DNA of 64,000 nt from positions 31,810,418-31,874,417 of the forward strand of contig NC_063054.1 of the NCBI RefSeq assembly GCF_018812025.1, in the 5' to 3' direction. The stretch comes from Megalobrama amblycephala (Eukaryota; Chordata; Actinopteri; Cypriniformes; Xenocyprididae). The notes under the pieces are model-generated. The model made no database searches. It saw only the letters and a program-made list of their open reading frames with translations, and was not told where the DNA came from. This document shows positions 12,755 to 62,979 of the stretch, piece after piece. Position numbers and translations under genes: made by a program. Positions within the stretch are counted from its first letter, which is position 1, and each line of letters begins with the position of its first letter.

Positions 12755-14041
12755 TTTTGCTGCATACTGAATTGTGTTGCAGTTGTGCCACAGTGGGTTT
12801 TCGTAGCTTAAGCAACATGTTCCTCCGTTAAACAACTGAGCGTCTATTGTTTGCAATAAGCATTGTCAGTTTGACATGCTAAATGTTTCAGTTGAAAATA
12901 TGCAGATATGTCCAGGCATGTGCGACCTCACTCAGGTGTAACAGTACAGACTCCAGTTAGAATACTGCAGTACTGCCAGACCACACCTAGTTCACTAGGA
13001 TTAGGTTATGTGGATTACCACATGTTTAAAGTGTGTTAATTTATGCCCAGGGCCAAAATCAGTGAGCTTGTTTGTTACTCAATGAAAATGTCAGTCATTT
13101 GGAATGCGTTGTTTATCATGACTGTTGCTGTATGCTGCTATTGTTAAACATAAACGCTGCAGAAAGACTAAAGCAGACGTCTGGTTAGTTGGTGTGGCGC
13201 TGCAAGCCGTCTCTCTATTGAGTTATCCACGTGTTTGTAGGGTTAAGAGCCTGAAATCATGTGCATTGAAGATTACCAGACTGTCTATGAAATAAAAGCA
13301 GAATAATTCCTTCCTTGTTTGCTAGTGTCATATCTTCCTGTTTTGCTATTTAGGTATGATCATGTTGTAGAATTAAGTATGCGACTAAAATTTTGACCTA
13401 TTTTCACACATGAGGTGTGTTTATATCTTGACTGGTTGCTCAAGGTCTTTTTAAGAGCATTTTCCTTGTAGGCAAACCTTTACCTCAGAAAAGAAGCCAA
13501 GTTTAAGCCCTTTTATTTACAGGATAGTCAGGCTCTCATCCAACCCCTCCCCTCAGTTAAGCTTATTTGTGTCTGCGCTCTGAAGAGTTTACTGGTGCAA
13601 AACCGCTTGTTTTCCACCTTGCTGTGCAAGTAAAGAGTATTTTATTGTGGCGAGCTGGCAGAATGTAAAATGACCTGTTCATCATGAAGTTTTACAGTAG
13701 TGCTTGGGCTGAATCACACATTCATAGCTGCTCATATGCTTCTTGTGATTGACTCAGTGTCTGTAGCCACTTTGTAAGACAGCAAGTCATTGGCTAAAGG
13801 CTTTGAGACTTGTGTCATCGTGAAAACGTTTAACCTTTGATAGAGCTGCCGAGAATGGTGATAACAGCTGTTTTCTTGATGCCCCATGACACTCCGGTGT
13901 TGATTTAAAGACAGTTTGTTTACATATTACACTCTCCACACAAAAAGTATCTTCTGTCAACCACCTGTGTTGCTTTGGTGTCTCTGCACTAACAATAAAT
14001 ATATATACACTTCCATTCAAAAGTTGTATTACATGAATAAT

Positions 14042-14896
14042 AGGGTTAGTTCAGCCAAAAATGAAAATTCTGTCATTATTTACTCACCCAAGACCTTTGT
14101 TTGTCTTCGGAACACAAATTAAGATATTTTTGATAAAATCCGATGGCTCAGCGAGGTCTCCATTGACTGCAAGATAATTAACATTTTCAAATGCCCAGAA
14201 AGCTACTAAAGACATATTTAAAACAGTTCATATGACTACAGTGGTTCAACCTTAGTGTAACAAAGTGACTAGAATACTTTTTGTGCGCCAAAAAAACAAA
14301 ATAACGACTTTATTCAATAAAATCTACTGATGGGCGATTTCAAAACACTGCTTTATGAAGCTTTGAAGCTTTATGAATCTTTTGTTTCGAATCAGTGGTA
14401 CGGAGCATGTATCAAACTGCAAAAGTCACGTGAACCATTGAAACTTCAAAATGTTTTGAAATACTTTTGATGTAATGAAGCCTCATTTACTTGACTTTGG
14501 CAGTTTGATACGTGCTCCAAACCACTGATTCGAAACAAAAGATTCTTAAAGCTTCGAAGCTTCATGAAGCAGTGTTTTGAAATCGCCCATCAGTAGATTT
14601 TGTTGGATAAAGTCGTTATTTTGTTTTTTTGGCACGCAAAAAGTATTCTCGTCACTTCGTAATAGTATGGTTGAACCACTGTAGTCACATGAACTGTTTC
14701 AAATATGTCTGTAGTAGCTTTCTGGGCATTTGAAAGTGTTAATTATCTTGCTGGCAATGAAGGCCTCACTGAGCCATCAGATTTTATCAAAAATCTTAAT
14801 TTGTGTTCCGAAGATGTACGAAGGTCTTACGGGTGTGGAACGACATGAGGGTGAGTAATTAATGACAGAATTTTCATTTTTGGGTGAACTAACCCT
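14042..14896. mobile_element. Long palindromic element, AGGGTTAGTTCACCC group
   Basis: The left arm (AGGGTTAGTTCAGCCAAAAA from 14042) is answered by the right arm ending TTTTTGGGTGAACTAACCCT at 14896. The inversion extends almost to the centre near 14450: CTACTGATGGGCGATTTCAA at about 14325 is mirrored near 14580. Arms of about 400 bp make this a near-complete foldback. Relatives: 23044-23306, 39541-40222, 42003-42785 and fragments at 22735-22790, 29713-29849 and 44451-44515. Confidence 0.85.
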
Positions 14897-14907
14897 TGAT
14901 ATTATAT

Positions 14908-16113
14908 TGGTAACACTTTACAATAAGGTTCATTAATTAACGACATTAGTTAACGTGAACTAATAATGAACTGCATTTATACAGAATTTATTCATCTTTG
15001 TTAATTTCAGCGTTTACTAATACATTATTAAAATTAAATTAACATTAGTTAAAGGTGCCCTAGATTATGTTTTTTTACAAGATGTAATATAAGTCTAAGG
15101 TGTCCCCTGAATGTGTCTGTGAAGTTGCAGCTCAAAATACCCCATAGATTTTTTTTTTATTAATTTTTTTTAACTGCCTATTTTGGGGCATCATTATAAA
15201 CGCACCGATTTTATGCTGCGGCCCCTTTAAATCCCATGCTCTCCGCCCACAGAGCTCGCGCTTGCCTTAAATAGTGCCTTAACAAAGTTTACACAGCTAA
15301 TATAACCCTCAAAATGGATCTTTACAAAGTGTTCGTCATGCATGCGGCATAACGTGGCTAATGGGTAATGCTACACTGTTGGAGAGATTTATAAAGAATG
15401 AAGTTGTGTTTATGAATTATACAGACTGCAAGTGTTTAAAAATGAAAATCTTGTCTCCGTGAATACAGTAATAACCGATGGTAACTTTAACCACATTTAA
15501 CAGTACATTAGCAACATGCTAATGAAACATTTAAAAAGACAGTTTACAAATATCACTAAAAATATCATGTTATCATGGATCATGTCAGTTATTATTGCTC
15601 CATCTGCCATTTTTCGCTAATGTTCTTGCTTGCTTACCTAGTCTGATGATTTGGTTGTGCACATCCAGACGTTAATACTGGCTGCCCTTGTCTAATGCCT
15701 TTTATAATGTTGGGAACATGAGCTGGCATATGCAAATATTGGGGGCGTACACCCCGACTGTTACGTAACAGTCGGTGTTATGTTGAGATTCGCCTGTTCT
15801 TTGGAGGTCTTTTAAACAAATGAGATTGATATAAGAAGGAGGAAACAATGGAGTTTGAGACTCACTGTATGTCATTTCCATGTACTGAACTCTTGTTATT
15901 TAACTATGCCAAGATAAATTAAATTTTTCATTCGAGGGCACCTTTAATGCACTGTGAACTAACATGAACAAACAATGAACAACTGTATTTTCATTAACTA
16001 ACGCTAACGAAGATTAGTAAATCCAGTAACAAATGTATTGCTCATGGTTAGTTCATGTTAGTTAATACATTAACTAATGTTTAACTAAGGAACCTTATTG
16101 TAAAGTGTTACCA
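14908..16113. mobile_element. TGGTAACACTTTA-terminus element, interrupted by a TTAA element
   Basis: Left end TGGTAACACTTTACAATAAG at 14908 and right end CTTATTGTAAAGTGTTACCA at 16113 are perfect inverted repeats. TTATAT flanks both sides, a possible target duplication. The element is split by the TTAA element at 15053-15943. Confidence 0.85.
15053..15943 (+). mobile_element. TTAA-flanked element, AGGTGCC group, copy 1
   Basis: Begins AGGTGCCCTAGA, ends TTCGAGGGCACCT, with TTAA on both sides (15049-15052, 15944-15947). 891 bp. Shares its interior with 30232-31135 and 59979-60877: the GGTGTCCCCTGAATGTGTCT block near the left end, and an ATGCAAATATTGGGGGCGTA block near the right. Confidence 0.9.
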
Positions 16114-16288
16114 TTATATTTGTTTGTTTTATTTTTCATTCCTTTTTTATTTTATTTTCAACTACATAAACCAAACTAGTGTGACCAATTTCCACAGTTA
16201 TTGTTGGCTTAAAAACGGTTGAGACTGAGGTTGAGGCTATTGAATCACTTCCTTCTCTCTGGTATGGTAGGTGTAAAGAGGAACCAAC

Positions 16289-47484
<31,196 letters not shown>

Positions 47485-48330
47485 CAGGGCAAACAAAAGA
47501 AACTTTGATAAGCACAAAATGCTCTGGCCAATCACTCGAATGTAAACAAATGGCACTTTTGTCTCGACTGACCCAACCATACCATCATACATGTTTGTTT
47601 TTGGATTTTGTTTTTCCTTCTGTGTGTTAATGGGAGATAATATCCATGATTAATCATGGTCTTGTGGTACAAAGATTGCTATTCAGACGGATGTATCTAT
47701 GTGCCTACGGAAATTCCTATAACCTGGAAAAGTTTGTTAATCATCAGGCATGGCGATTGGCTGTAGAACATTTCATAGCCAAGCCAACAGTTTTTTCCGG
47801 GTTGCTGGACTAAGTTTGTGAGGACCGTCTCCCTAAATCAGTATATTAACTCCAATGCATATATTGTTTGAGAAAGCATTACAATGTTTATTTTTCTTTT
47901 TTCGGTTTGTGATGTGAATGATGCGCACAATATAGGCCAAAGTGTGATAAAGGGAAGTTCCTGAAGGAAAGGATCAGAAATCAGTGCAGGTTTTGATGCG
48001 CCTGCTTAAGGTCGCATATGTGTTGTCTATGTAGGTTGGCTACAAGCTTGCTTGTTTTAGCCTGTAAAAACATGCAACTTCTCATAATGCATTTTAAAAA
48101 GCCAGGATATTAATCATGACGGTGTGAGGTATCACTTCTCTGATGTGCGAGATGTACATGAATTTAAATGTGCCTACAAGAAGGTGAGAACAAGAAAAAA
48201 AAAAGCGTTATGGCATGATATCAGAGCATTGGTGGAAAAGGCTTTTTTCTAATCTTCCTGCTATTGGCATTCTTACTAAAAATTGTGATGAAATTGTCTG
48301 AATATATTAAATTTTTTGAATCAACAAACC
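47485..48330 (+). other. coq8a: coq8a 3' UTR
   Basis: No coding potential continues after the stop. The best poly(A) signal I see is ATTAAA at 48306-48311, giving an untranslated region of roughly 0.85 kb. The neighbouring minus-strand gene probably ends in the same stretch. Confidence 0.45.
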
Positions 48331-48341
48331 AGTCATAAATG

Positions 48342-48347
48342 TTTATT
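48342..48347 (-). terminator. Probable poly(A) signal of the unrecognised gene
   Basis: AATAAA on the minus strand, 104 bases beyond the stop codon. It lies just beyond the likely coq8a ATTAAA (48306-48311), so the two convergent transcripts probably overlap. Confidence 0.5.
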
Positions 48348-48450
48348 AGTAGACTTGTTGTTTTTATCCATTCATATGACCATATAACAGACAAGTATTG
48401 AATCAAAATTTGTAATAATTAGTAGCTTAAGTGTTGCGAGGCGTGATCGT

Positions 48451-55224
<6,774 letters not shown>

Positions 55225-55499
55225 TTCTTCTGTATTGAAACCGAAAGCTGATGTTGATAAAGCTAAATTACATAAATTCAGTATACAGACTGACACCGAG
55301 TCAGTCGAGGCGTAACAACCGCAGCAATGTGTTCCAACACAGGCGTGTCAAAATCTGATCTGGGACCTGTGGTCTCTAGCGATAGGTTGTTTTGGCGTGA
55401 GACCCGCCTCTTTTGGTGTGTGTTTGGGAAGGGCGCGTTCTCATTGGCTGGTGAGAAAAGGAGGCGTGTCGTGCATGAAGTGATCTCGCCGAGAGGACG
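55225..55499. promoter_or_regulatory. Shared promoter region between the unrecognised gene and znf512; znf512 exon 1
   Basis: The start codon of the minus-strand gene and the znf512 first exon lie within 275 bases. The stretch has a CGAGTCAGTCGAGGCG segment, a GGGCGCG near 55431 and an inverted CCAAT (ATTGG, 55443-55447). A donor GGACG|GTAATG at 55500 ends the probable non-coding first exon of znf512 (about 55400-55499). Confidence 0.6.
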
Positions 55500-56002
55500 G
55501 TAATGCTATAGCTACTCTTGGTTGTTTTCTGAACATTGAGTGTAGAATATGTCCTTTTAAATTGAAAGTTTATTGTATATCGATGTCATATGAATTGTTT
55601 GACGGTCGGATGCATCAGTGGAGGGTTTATTTGACGCAGTGCCGTCATGCGTCCTTTTTTTGGCTGGAAATATTGGTGGGCAGTGATGGTGGCATTAGTC
55701 TTGAAGACTACAGTAATGCTCTGCAATAAAGGTGCATAGGGAGCATGCAGCGTCTGTGTTGAAATGCAGGGTTAGTTCATGCATTCAAATGTATTTTATT
55801 TTTTTTAAGATACTCAGTACAACCAGTACTGCTTGCCTTTTTGGGGGACATTGGATTAATGAAATAATGAAATTCCACACAGGAGCTTACCTATATGTGA
55901 CTTACTTATTTGTTTTTGATAATGACAAAATAATCATGTAATATAGATAGTAGTAGATCACTATCCATGCCTCTGTATCTGTCACTGATTTGTGTGTAAT
56001 AG

Positions 56003-56091
56003 GATGGATCAGACCCAAGGTGACATGTCTGCCATATGTGTACCCAGCAAGAGGAAAATGCCAAGACCAAAACTAAACCCCCAAACATCAG
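56003..56091 (+). CDS. znf512: znf512 exon 2 (start codon)
   Basis: Acceptor GTAATAG; ATG at 56004 ([20 protein letters not shown]). Donor TCAG|GTAATT. 29 codons plus one base. Confidence 0.8.
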
Positions 56092-59000
56092 GTAATTCTC
56101 CATTAATTTATTAAATACTAAACTTTGTAATCCCTATATGGCTTATTTTGAAGTGATTGCATTCCCAGATCATAATTATGTGATTGCGAAGTCTGTTCTG
56201 ATTAGATACATTTATGCTTTTGGCAGACACTTTTATCCACAGTGACTTGTATTGCATTCAAAGTACACATTTTAATCAGTTCCTGCTTTTCCCTGGGAAT
56301 CAAACCCATGACCTTGGCGTTGCTAGCAGCACCACCATGCTCTACTGTTTGAGCTACAGGAACTAAATGAACTAACATTATAGGGCTGGTGATCTATTAA
56401 GTTTTGAGCTATTTGGTTTAAATCTATTATGATTCAATTTGGTGTTGGGTGTAATTCAATACTAAGTAATTAACAGTTATTTCTCATGTAATTGCTATAG
56501 GGTAGGCAATGTTTTTCATAAACACTTTTTGTTATAGTGGTTGAAACTCTTCACATCCTGATAGTAATCAATAATATAAGTGGTCTAAATATTAAAAATG
56601 TACATATATCTTCTGTGGAAGTCAGGACCAAAAAAATGTATGTCCAGTCATTGCATAAGGACCAGGTGCTACCCACTGTGTCGCCCCTGAAATGGCTTAC
56701 CTTACCTTTAAATTCTAGAACAATTCTGTATAAAACAATTGTGGATTTAACAACAAATGTATGTTTTTAATGTCACCTTCTATCTTTAAATACTTTGGTC
56801 AGTTCAAGAATAATTTATGCAATTTTATATTATTTGTTTGAAAGAATTAAAAGAGCGTTTCATGTCAATCCATGTATTGTTCAACAGGTCGAGGTTGATA
56901 TGAGATTTAGAAAGTAATTAGTATTATGTAATCTAATACTTTTTAAAGAGAGTAAATAGTACAGTAATCTAATTGCACTCACTGTAAAACCGAACAGTGA
57001 AATTAATTAAATTAAATGAGTTTGTTTCACTCAAATAATAATGAGAGTTCATTGTACTTAATAGAAAAAAGTTGCATGAACTCAAAATTTCATTGTAGTA
57101 AGCTGAACTTAATATGATTGAGTTGAGCTGCAGCAGATTTTTTAATTCCCAGCATGCTTTGCATCAGACCATATAAATAACTGTTGAAATTAAGTGTTAT
57201 TTTGTGTGTTTTTGCACAAGATTAACATATGGAGATATATGTATGCTTCCATGGCTCTCAGCCCTGCCCCACTTGTCACAAAAATTTTAAGTTCTACCAA
57301 CTTTTAAAAAAATGAGTTAGTTTACTTAAATGTTTTGAGGTAATGTTTCCTCAAATGTTTTGAGTATTCTGAACTTATTGGGTTTTACAGTGCTGTTGAA
57401 GATGTAATTATTAACTAGTAATGAATTACTTTTTTAGAGTAACTTACTTAACACTGAATCAATTGAACACAATTGGTTGTGCTTTCAACAGGTGTCATAA
57501 AGGATTTGGGAAAAGAGGCTGAAGGTAGTGGAATGAAACCATCCAAAGTAAGACCAAGCATCCTCACCTTGAGTTATGCATCAATATGCCAGTGTATATA
57601 GTATGACCCAGTTGTTAGGTTACCCTATTGGAATTGCTCCGTTTATTACTGTGTTTGAGGTTCTGGTTGTTTTGGAAAAATCATAACATTAGGTAATTAA
57701 TAAAATGCATTAAAATAATAAATATTAAATAATAAAATTGCATTTCAGAATGAGGAAACAAGCTCTCAGAAAATAAAGAGGACTTACTCCAGAAAAAAGT
57801 GAGTTTCTTCTGTTCATTTGTGTATTCATGCATGAAATTTAGTAGTAAATGGATATGGTTTACATTAATAATGGTGTCAAAACTTCATGACCTAAGGTAT
57901 CATGATCTCCAGCCTGTGATTATGAGACCTACAGAGGATTCAGGCCACGAGTCATCTTGCAGTTCAGTTATTACATCCAGTCTGATCAATGGTTTGGAAA
58001 GCCAACCTATGCACACTGACCACACCAGCAGAATGATGGGGGAAACTGATGGATCCAGTTCAGATACTTTAATAGATACAGGTTAGTACAGACTTTGAGA
58101 TATTTAAGTAGAATAAACGGATATATGAAGGTCTTGATAATCTCCGAAAGTTGTACAAGTAGTATTTATACCACAGATTTTAAATCGAAGAAGCAGAAGA
58201 TGGAAGAAGCTCAACGGCCTTCTTTAAAAAAGTACATTGAGGAAGTAAAGCAAACAGGTATGACATTCTTCTCTGTTTTTCCTCAATAATCCGCATGATA
58301 AGCTGTGTAAAGTGCAGACTGTGTCTTTTTTCTTTAACAGTACCTGTTATAGTTCCTGTTGCTCAGTTCACTCACAAGAATCAGATAACTCACAGCACGC
58401 AGGAGCAGAAATCATCTCAGTGCACCAAAAAAGAGTCACCTGTTTATCCGCCAGGTAAATGAGGCAGTTGTTCAGGCTAAATGAAAATGGCACAAAACTG
58501 TTTCTTTAAACGCCTTTCTTTACAGGAAGTCAGGAGGAGAAATGGCAGTTGCAGATTTTGGCAAAGGGTAGAGTAACCTGCCCAAAATGCAAAAGTGTTG
58601 GAAGAAAGACAGTGGATGGGTTAAAGAAGCACCTGGAAACATGCAAACTGGTACATGCCATTGTAACAATGTTTATAAAAATATCTTTGAAATTATTTAT
58701 TAGCACTTGTTTGAGCTCTGAACATGATTTTGTAGAATCCGTTTACATGTCCACACTGTGGGAAACAACTGAAAACTTCAACTGGAATGAAGTACCACCT
58801 CATGGCTGACCACAACAACTTGGTTAGTAAGTTTTGTTTGTATATAGTAACATTGACAATGAAGAGGTGATGGTGTTGATTCAAAGATTATTTTCTTTCT
58901 TGGTTTTTCAGCCCATTCCAGATACTGGGAATGACCTAGTTGACCAAGCAGTGAAGGAGAAACTGCGGAAAGTCCTAAAGAGGATGGGCAAATTAAAATG

Positions 59001-62000
59001 TTCAAAAGAGGTGTGGTCATATTTTACAATTAAAATTACTTTACAAAAAATAATTAATTATTTAGTTCATGTTATAAAATAAATTGATACTGATACTGTG
59101 CTGTATGAAACTTTTGTATTTAAGATTTAATTGTGTGATGGCATTAGTAAAATAATTTTTATTTGTATAGTGTGTATATATACAGCATAAAATAATACCT
59201 GTACAGTGACCTTGAGCTTGGGAAAGGAAAGGCGCTTTATAAATTAATAAATCTTATTATTACTATTATTACTATTATTATTATTACCATTTAAAGTACG
59301 TCAGAGATCAGCATATAAAAACAGAAAGGTATTAGTAATAAATAAGAAATGAAAATAAAGTACACTACTGTTCAAAAGTGGAGTCAGTAAGATTTTTTTT
59401 CAACAAGAATGCATTAAATTCATCAAAAGTGACACTAAAGATATTTATAATGTTATAAAACATTTCTATTTAAAATAAATGCTGTTCTTTTGAACATTCT
59501 ATTCATCAAATAATCAAAAATATTAAGCAGCAAAACATTGATAATAATAAGAAATGTTTCTTGAGCCGCAATTAGTATATTAGAATGATTTCCGAAGGAT
59601 CATATGACCAGTGTTGCCAAGTCTGTGGTTTTCCTGTGGAATTGGGCTACTTTAACACTGTTGCCACGGGTTGTTTTTCATGTCTGCAGGTTGAAGTGAC
59701 CCCAAATAACATAATATTCATGGAATGCAAATTTTACCAAGGGAACCCTGCCAGAAACGCGGATTTTACCCCCTGGAACTCGATTTTTTTACCAGGGGAA
59801 ACCCCCCACTCCCTACGTATCGCGATTGGGATAGTTACGGGCTGATTTTGAGTAACAATTGGGTGGGTTTTGTTGTGAAAACCTGGCAACTCTGCATGTG
59901 ACACTGAAGACTGGAGTAATGATGCTGAAAATTCAGCTTTTCCATCACAGGAATAAATTAAATTTTAAAATATATTAAAGGTGCCCTAGAACTTCTTTTT
60001 AAAAGATGTAATATAAGTCTAAGGTGTCCCCTGAATGTGTCTGTGAAGTTTCAGCTCAAAATACCCCATAGATGTTTTTAAATTCATTTTTTTTAACTGC
60101 CTATTTTGGGGCATCATTAACTATGCACCAATATATAGGTTGCGGTCCCTTTAATTCTCGTGCTCCCCCGCCCCCGGAGCTCGCGCTTGCCTTGAACAGC
60201 ATAAACAAAGTTCACACAGCTAATATAACCCTCAAAATGGATCTTTACAAAGTGTTCGTCATGCATGCTGCATGCATACATCGGATCATGTGAGTATAGT
60301 ATTTATTTGGATGTTTACATTTGATTCTGAATGAGTTTGATAGTGCTCCGTGGCTAAAGCTAACATTACACACTGTTGGAGAGATTTATAAAGAATGAAG
60401 TTGTGTTTATGCATTATACAGACTGCAAGTGTTTAAAAATGAAAATAGCGACGGCTCTCTTGTCTCCGTGAATACAGTAATAAACGATGGTAACTTTAAC
60501 CACATTTAACAGTACATTAGCAACATGCTAACGAAACATTTAGAAAGACGATTTACAAATATCACTAAAAATATCATGATATCATGGATCATGTCAGTTA
60601 TTATCGCTCCATCTGCCATTTTTCGCTATTGTTCTTGCTTACCTAGTCTGATGATTCTGCTGTGCACATCCAGATGTCCTGCCCTTGTCTAATGGCTTGA
60701 ACATGAGCTGGCATATGCAAATATTGGGGGCGTACACCCCGACTGTTGCGTAACAGTCGGTGTTATGTTGAGATTTGCCTGTTCTTCGGAGGTCTTTTAA
60801 ACAAATGAGATTTATATAAGGAGGAGGAATTATTCAACTATGCCGAGGTAAATTCAATATTTAATTCTAGGGCACCTTTAAAACAGAAAATATATTTTTA
60901 AAAGATATTTTAATTTGTAATAACATTCACAATATTTCTCTTTTTACTCTGTAAGAGAATTATTACAAAAACATTTTAAAATCTTGTCGACTCCAAACTT
61001 TTGAACAGTAGTGTAAAAATGAAAAATATAAAAAAGTAAGATAATATGAGGAGAAAAATAAATAATAAAATTTAAAATAAAGACTATATAGCATTGTGGA
61101 TGTTTAGAATTATTGCTGTTGTACTGTTCTTAACCTTAAATACCTTAAAAGAAACTTAATGTTTTTTTTGTTGTTGTTTTTTTAGGGTTGCACAGGAAGT
61201 TTTACTAGTATAATGGGTTACGTGTACCATATGAAGAAATGTGGCAAAGAGGCCTCAGAACTAGAGAAACTCTTAATGAACTGTAAACACTGTGGAAAAG
61301 CGTATCGTTCTAGAGCGGGTCTGGAGTACCACCTCAAGAATGAACACAGTCCGGCGAGTCCTCCTAACTATTATTCAGTTTCATGTATAAATAAACTGTT
61401 CTGACATGATTGATTCTCATTCAGGCTGTTGAAATTTCTGCAAATAAACTGACACAATTATCCGTTGCAGATGGCACAAGAAATTGAAGTAGAGGAGGTA
61501 AAGACACAGAAAGAGCCCATCCCAGAGCGTACACCGAGCGGACGGGCCAAACGCTTGTCAGCGCAGGTGGCCGTGTTCCACCTGAGGGAGATTGCCAGCG
61601 AGGAGCTGCTGAAGGAATGGCCCAAAAGGAAAGTCCAGCGTGACCTGGTACCAGACGACAGGAAGGTGCTGCTAAACCTATATATGTCAAACATGTTGTA
61701 ATTGCAGGGCTGTGAAGAAGTCAGAACCAGTGTGAAGCTCTTTTTGGTAAGGCTGCAACACCTTTCGCATACTAAAAGGTTTTAGTTTCTCTGTCACAGA
61801 ATGAATAAGAACTGTGAATGAAGAATTGACATTTCATTCATTTTTAAAGGCATTTATGGTATTTTTGTGTTCATGTAGCTGAAGTATTCTCGTCCAGGGT
61901 TGCCGGCCTTCAGCCAGGAGACTCTGCGGAAGTGGAAGAATGAAGTCAAACTGCATAAAAAAGTGCAGTGTCCCAACAAGGTGTGAACATCATGCATAAA

Positions 62001-62848
62001 CTGTTATTTCACCATTATGTTTAAACTTAAATGTGCATTTAATGCAATGCAAATGTGAATATTTGATGAACCAAATGTGAAACGATCATCTGTGTTTTCA
62101 TCATATTAGGGATGTGATTGCTTCTATACCAGCGTATCTGGTCTAAAGGCTCATCTTGGGTTATGTACCTTGGTAAGGAGTGACTGGTTATTCTTTTTAA
62201 TACATTATACATAATGATTACATTACAGGATATTTGGTATATTAGATGGAATAAATTCTTATATACTGCTACAATACTATACACTGATCTTCAAAAATTT
62301 GATGTCAGTAATATTTTGTTGTTGTTGTTGTTGTTTTTAAGGTTTTTATTTGATCAAAAATACAGTAAATATATTAAATATATTAATATTTTTCATTCAT
62401 TTCATTCTCATTATATTTATTATGTATTTTAAAATGCATATTAAAATATATATATATATATATATATAAATATTAGTATAATTATATAATTATCATAACA
62501 TGGATACTTATATAATTATAGGTATTCATGATATTTTTTTTTTAACTGAAACTAAATAATGATTACCTTTTTATTTATTTCCTCAATCGATAAGTTTCTA
62601 TGGTTCTCTTATAATCATTTTTCTTGTTCATAATTGGATTTTCTCTTTTCTCTGGAATTCAAGCTTTTTTTTTCTCTGCAGGGTGAATTTGAGACTGGGA
62701 AGTATAAATGCTTGATATGCAAGAAAGAATTCAACTCTGAAAGCGGAGTCAAGTACCACATCAATTCTATTCATTCTCAGGTAACAAAATAGCTAAAAAA
62801 AATTTAACTAAAAAAAAAATAAAAGCCAATTCAAAATATTAATAAAAA

Positions 62849-62921
<73 letters not shown>

Positions 62922-62948
62922 CTAAAATAACACAGGGTACCACATTTC

Positions 62949-62979
<31 letters not shown>

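Larger units (their letters stand above)
7929..16270 (+). other. coq8a: coq8a intron 1
   Basis: Large first intron without coding exons. In order it holds: a diverged duplicated segment (8697-8790 and 9147-9245), a TTAA element of the AGGTCC group (10059-10735), a CATTCAAAAG-family repeat (11555-12049), a CpG-rich MITE (12052-12754), a palindromic element (14042-14896) and a TGGTAACACTTTA element (14908-16113) with a TTAA element inside it. Nothing recognised in 12755-14041. Confidence 0.7.
55500..57491 (+). other. znf512: znf512 introns 1 and 2 with a SINE and a MITE
   Basis: Apart from exon 56003-56091 this stretch holds a SINE (56205-56363, minus) and an ACTGTAAAACC MITE (56990-57393). 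Nothing recognised in 55500-56000 or 56370-56980. Confidence 0.6.
59361..61015. mobile_element. CATTCAAAAG-family element with two insertions
   Basis: Starts TACACTACTGTTCAAAAGTG, ends CCAAACTTTTGAACAGTAGT and GTA: near-perfect inverted ends flanked by TA. The body is interrupted by a hAT-like MITE (59609-59894) and a TTAA element (59979-60877). Confidence 0.85.
59011..61185 (+). other. znf512: znf512 intron 10
   Basis: Repeat-filled: a GGCGCTTTATAAATTAATAA SINE/LINE-type tail with ATT units (59150-59290), then a CATTCAAAAG element (59361-61015) carrying two inserted elements. Confidence 0.65.

Noticed and set aside
61421..61694. Antisense frames over a znf512 exon
   Set aside because: Shadows of the plus-strand coding exon 61471-61665.
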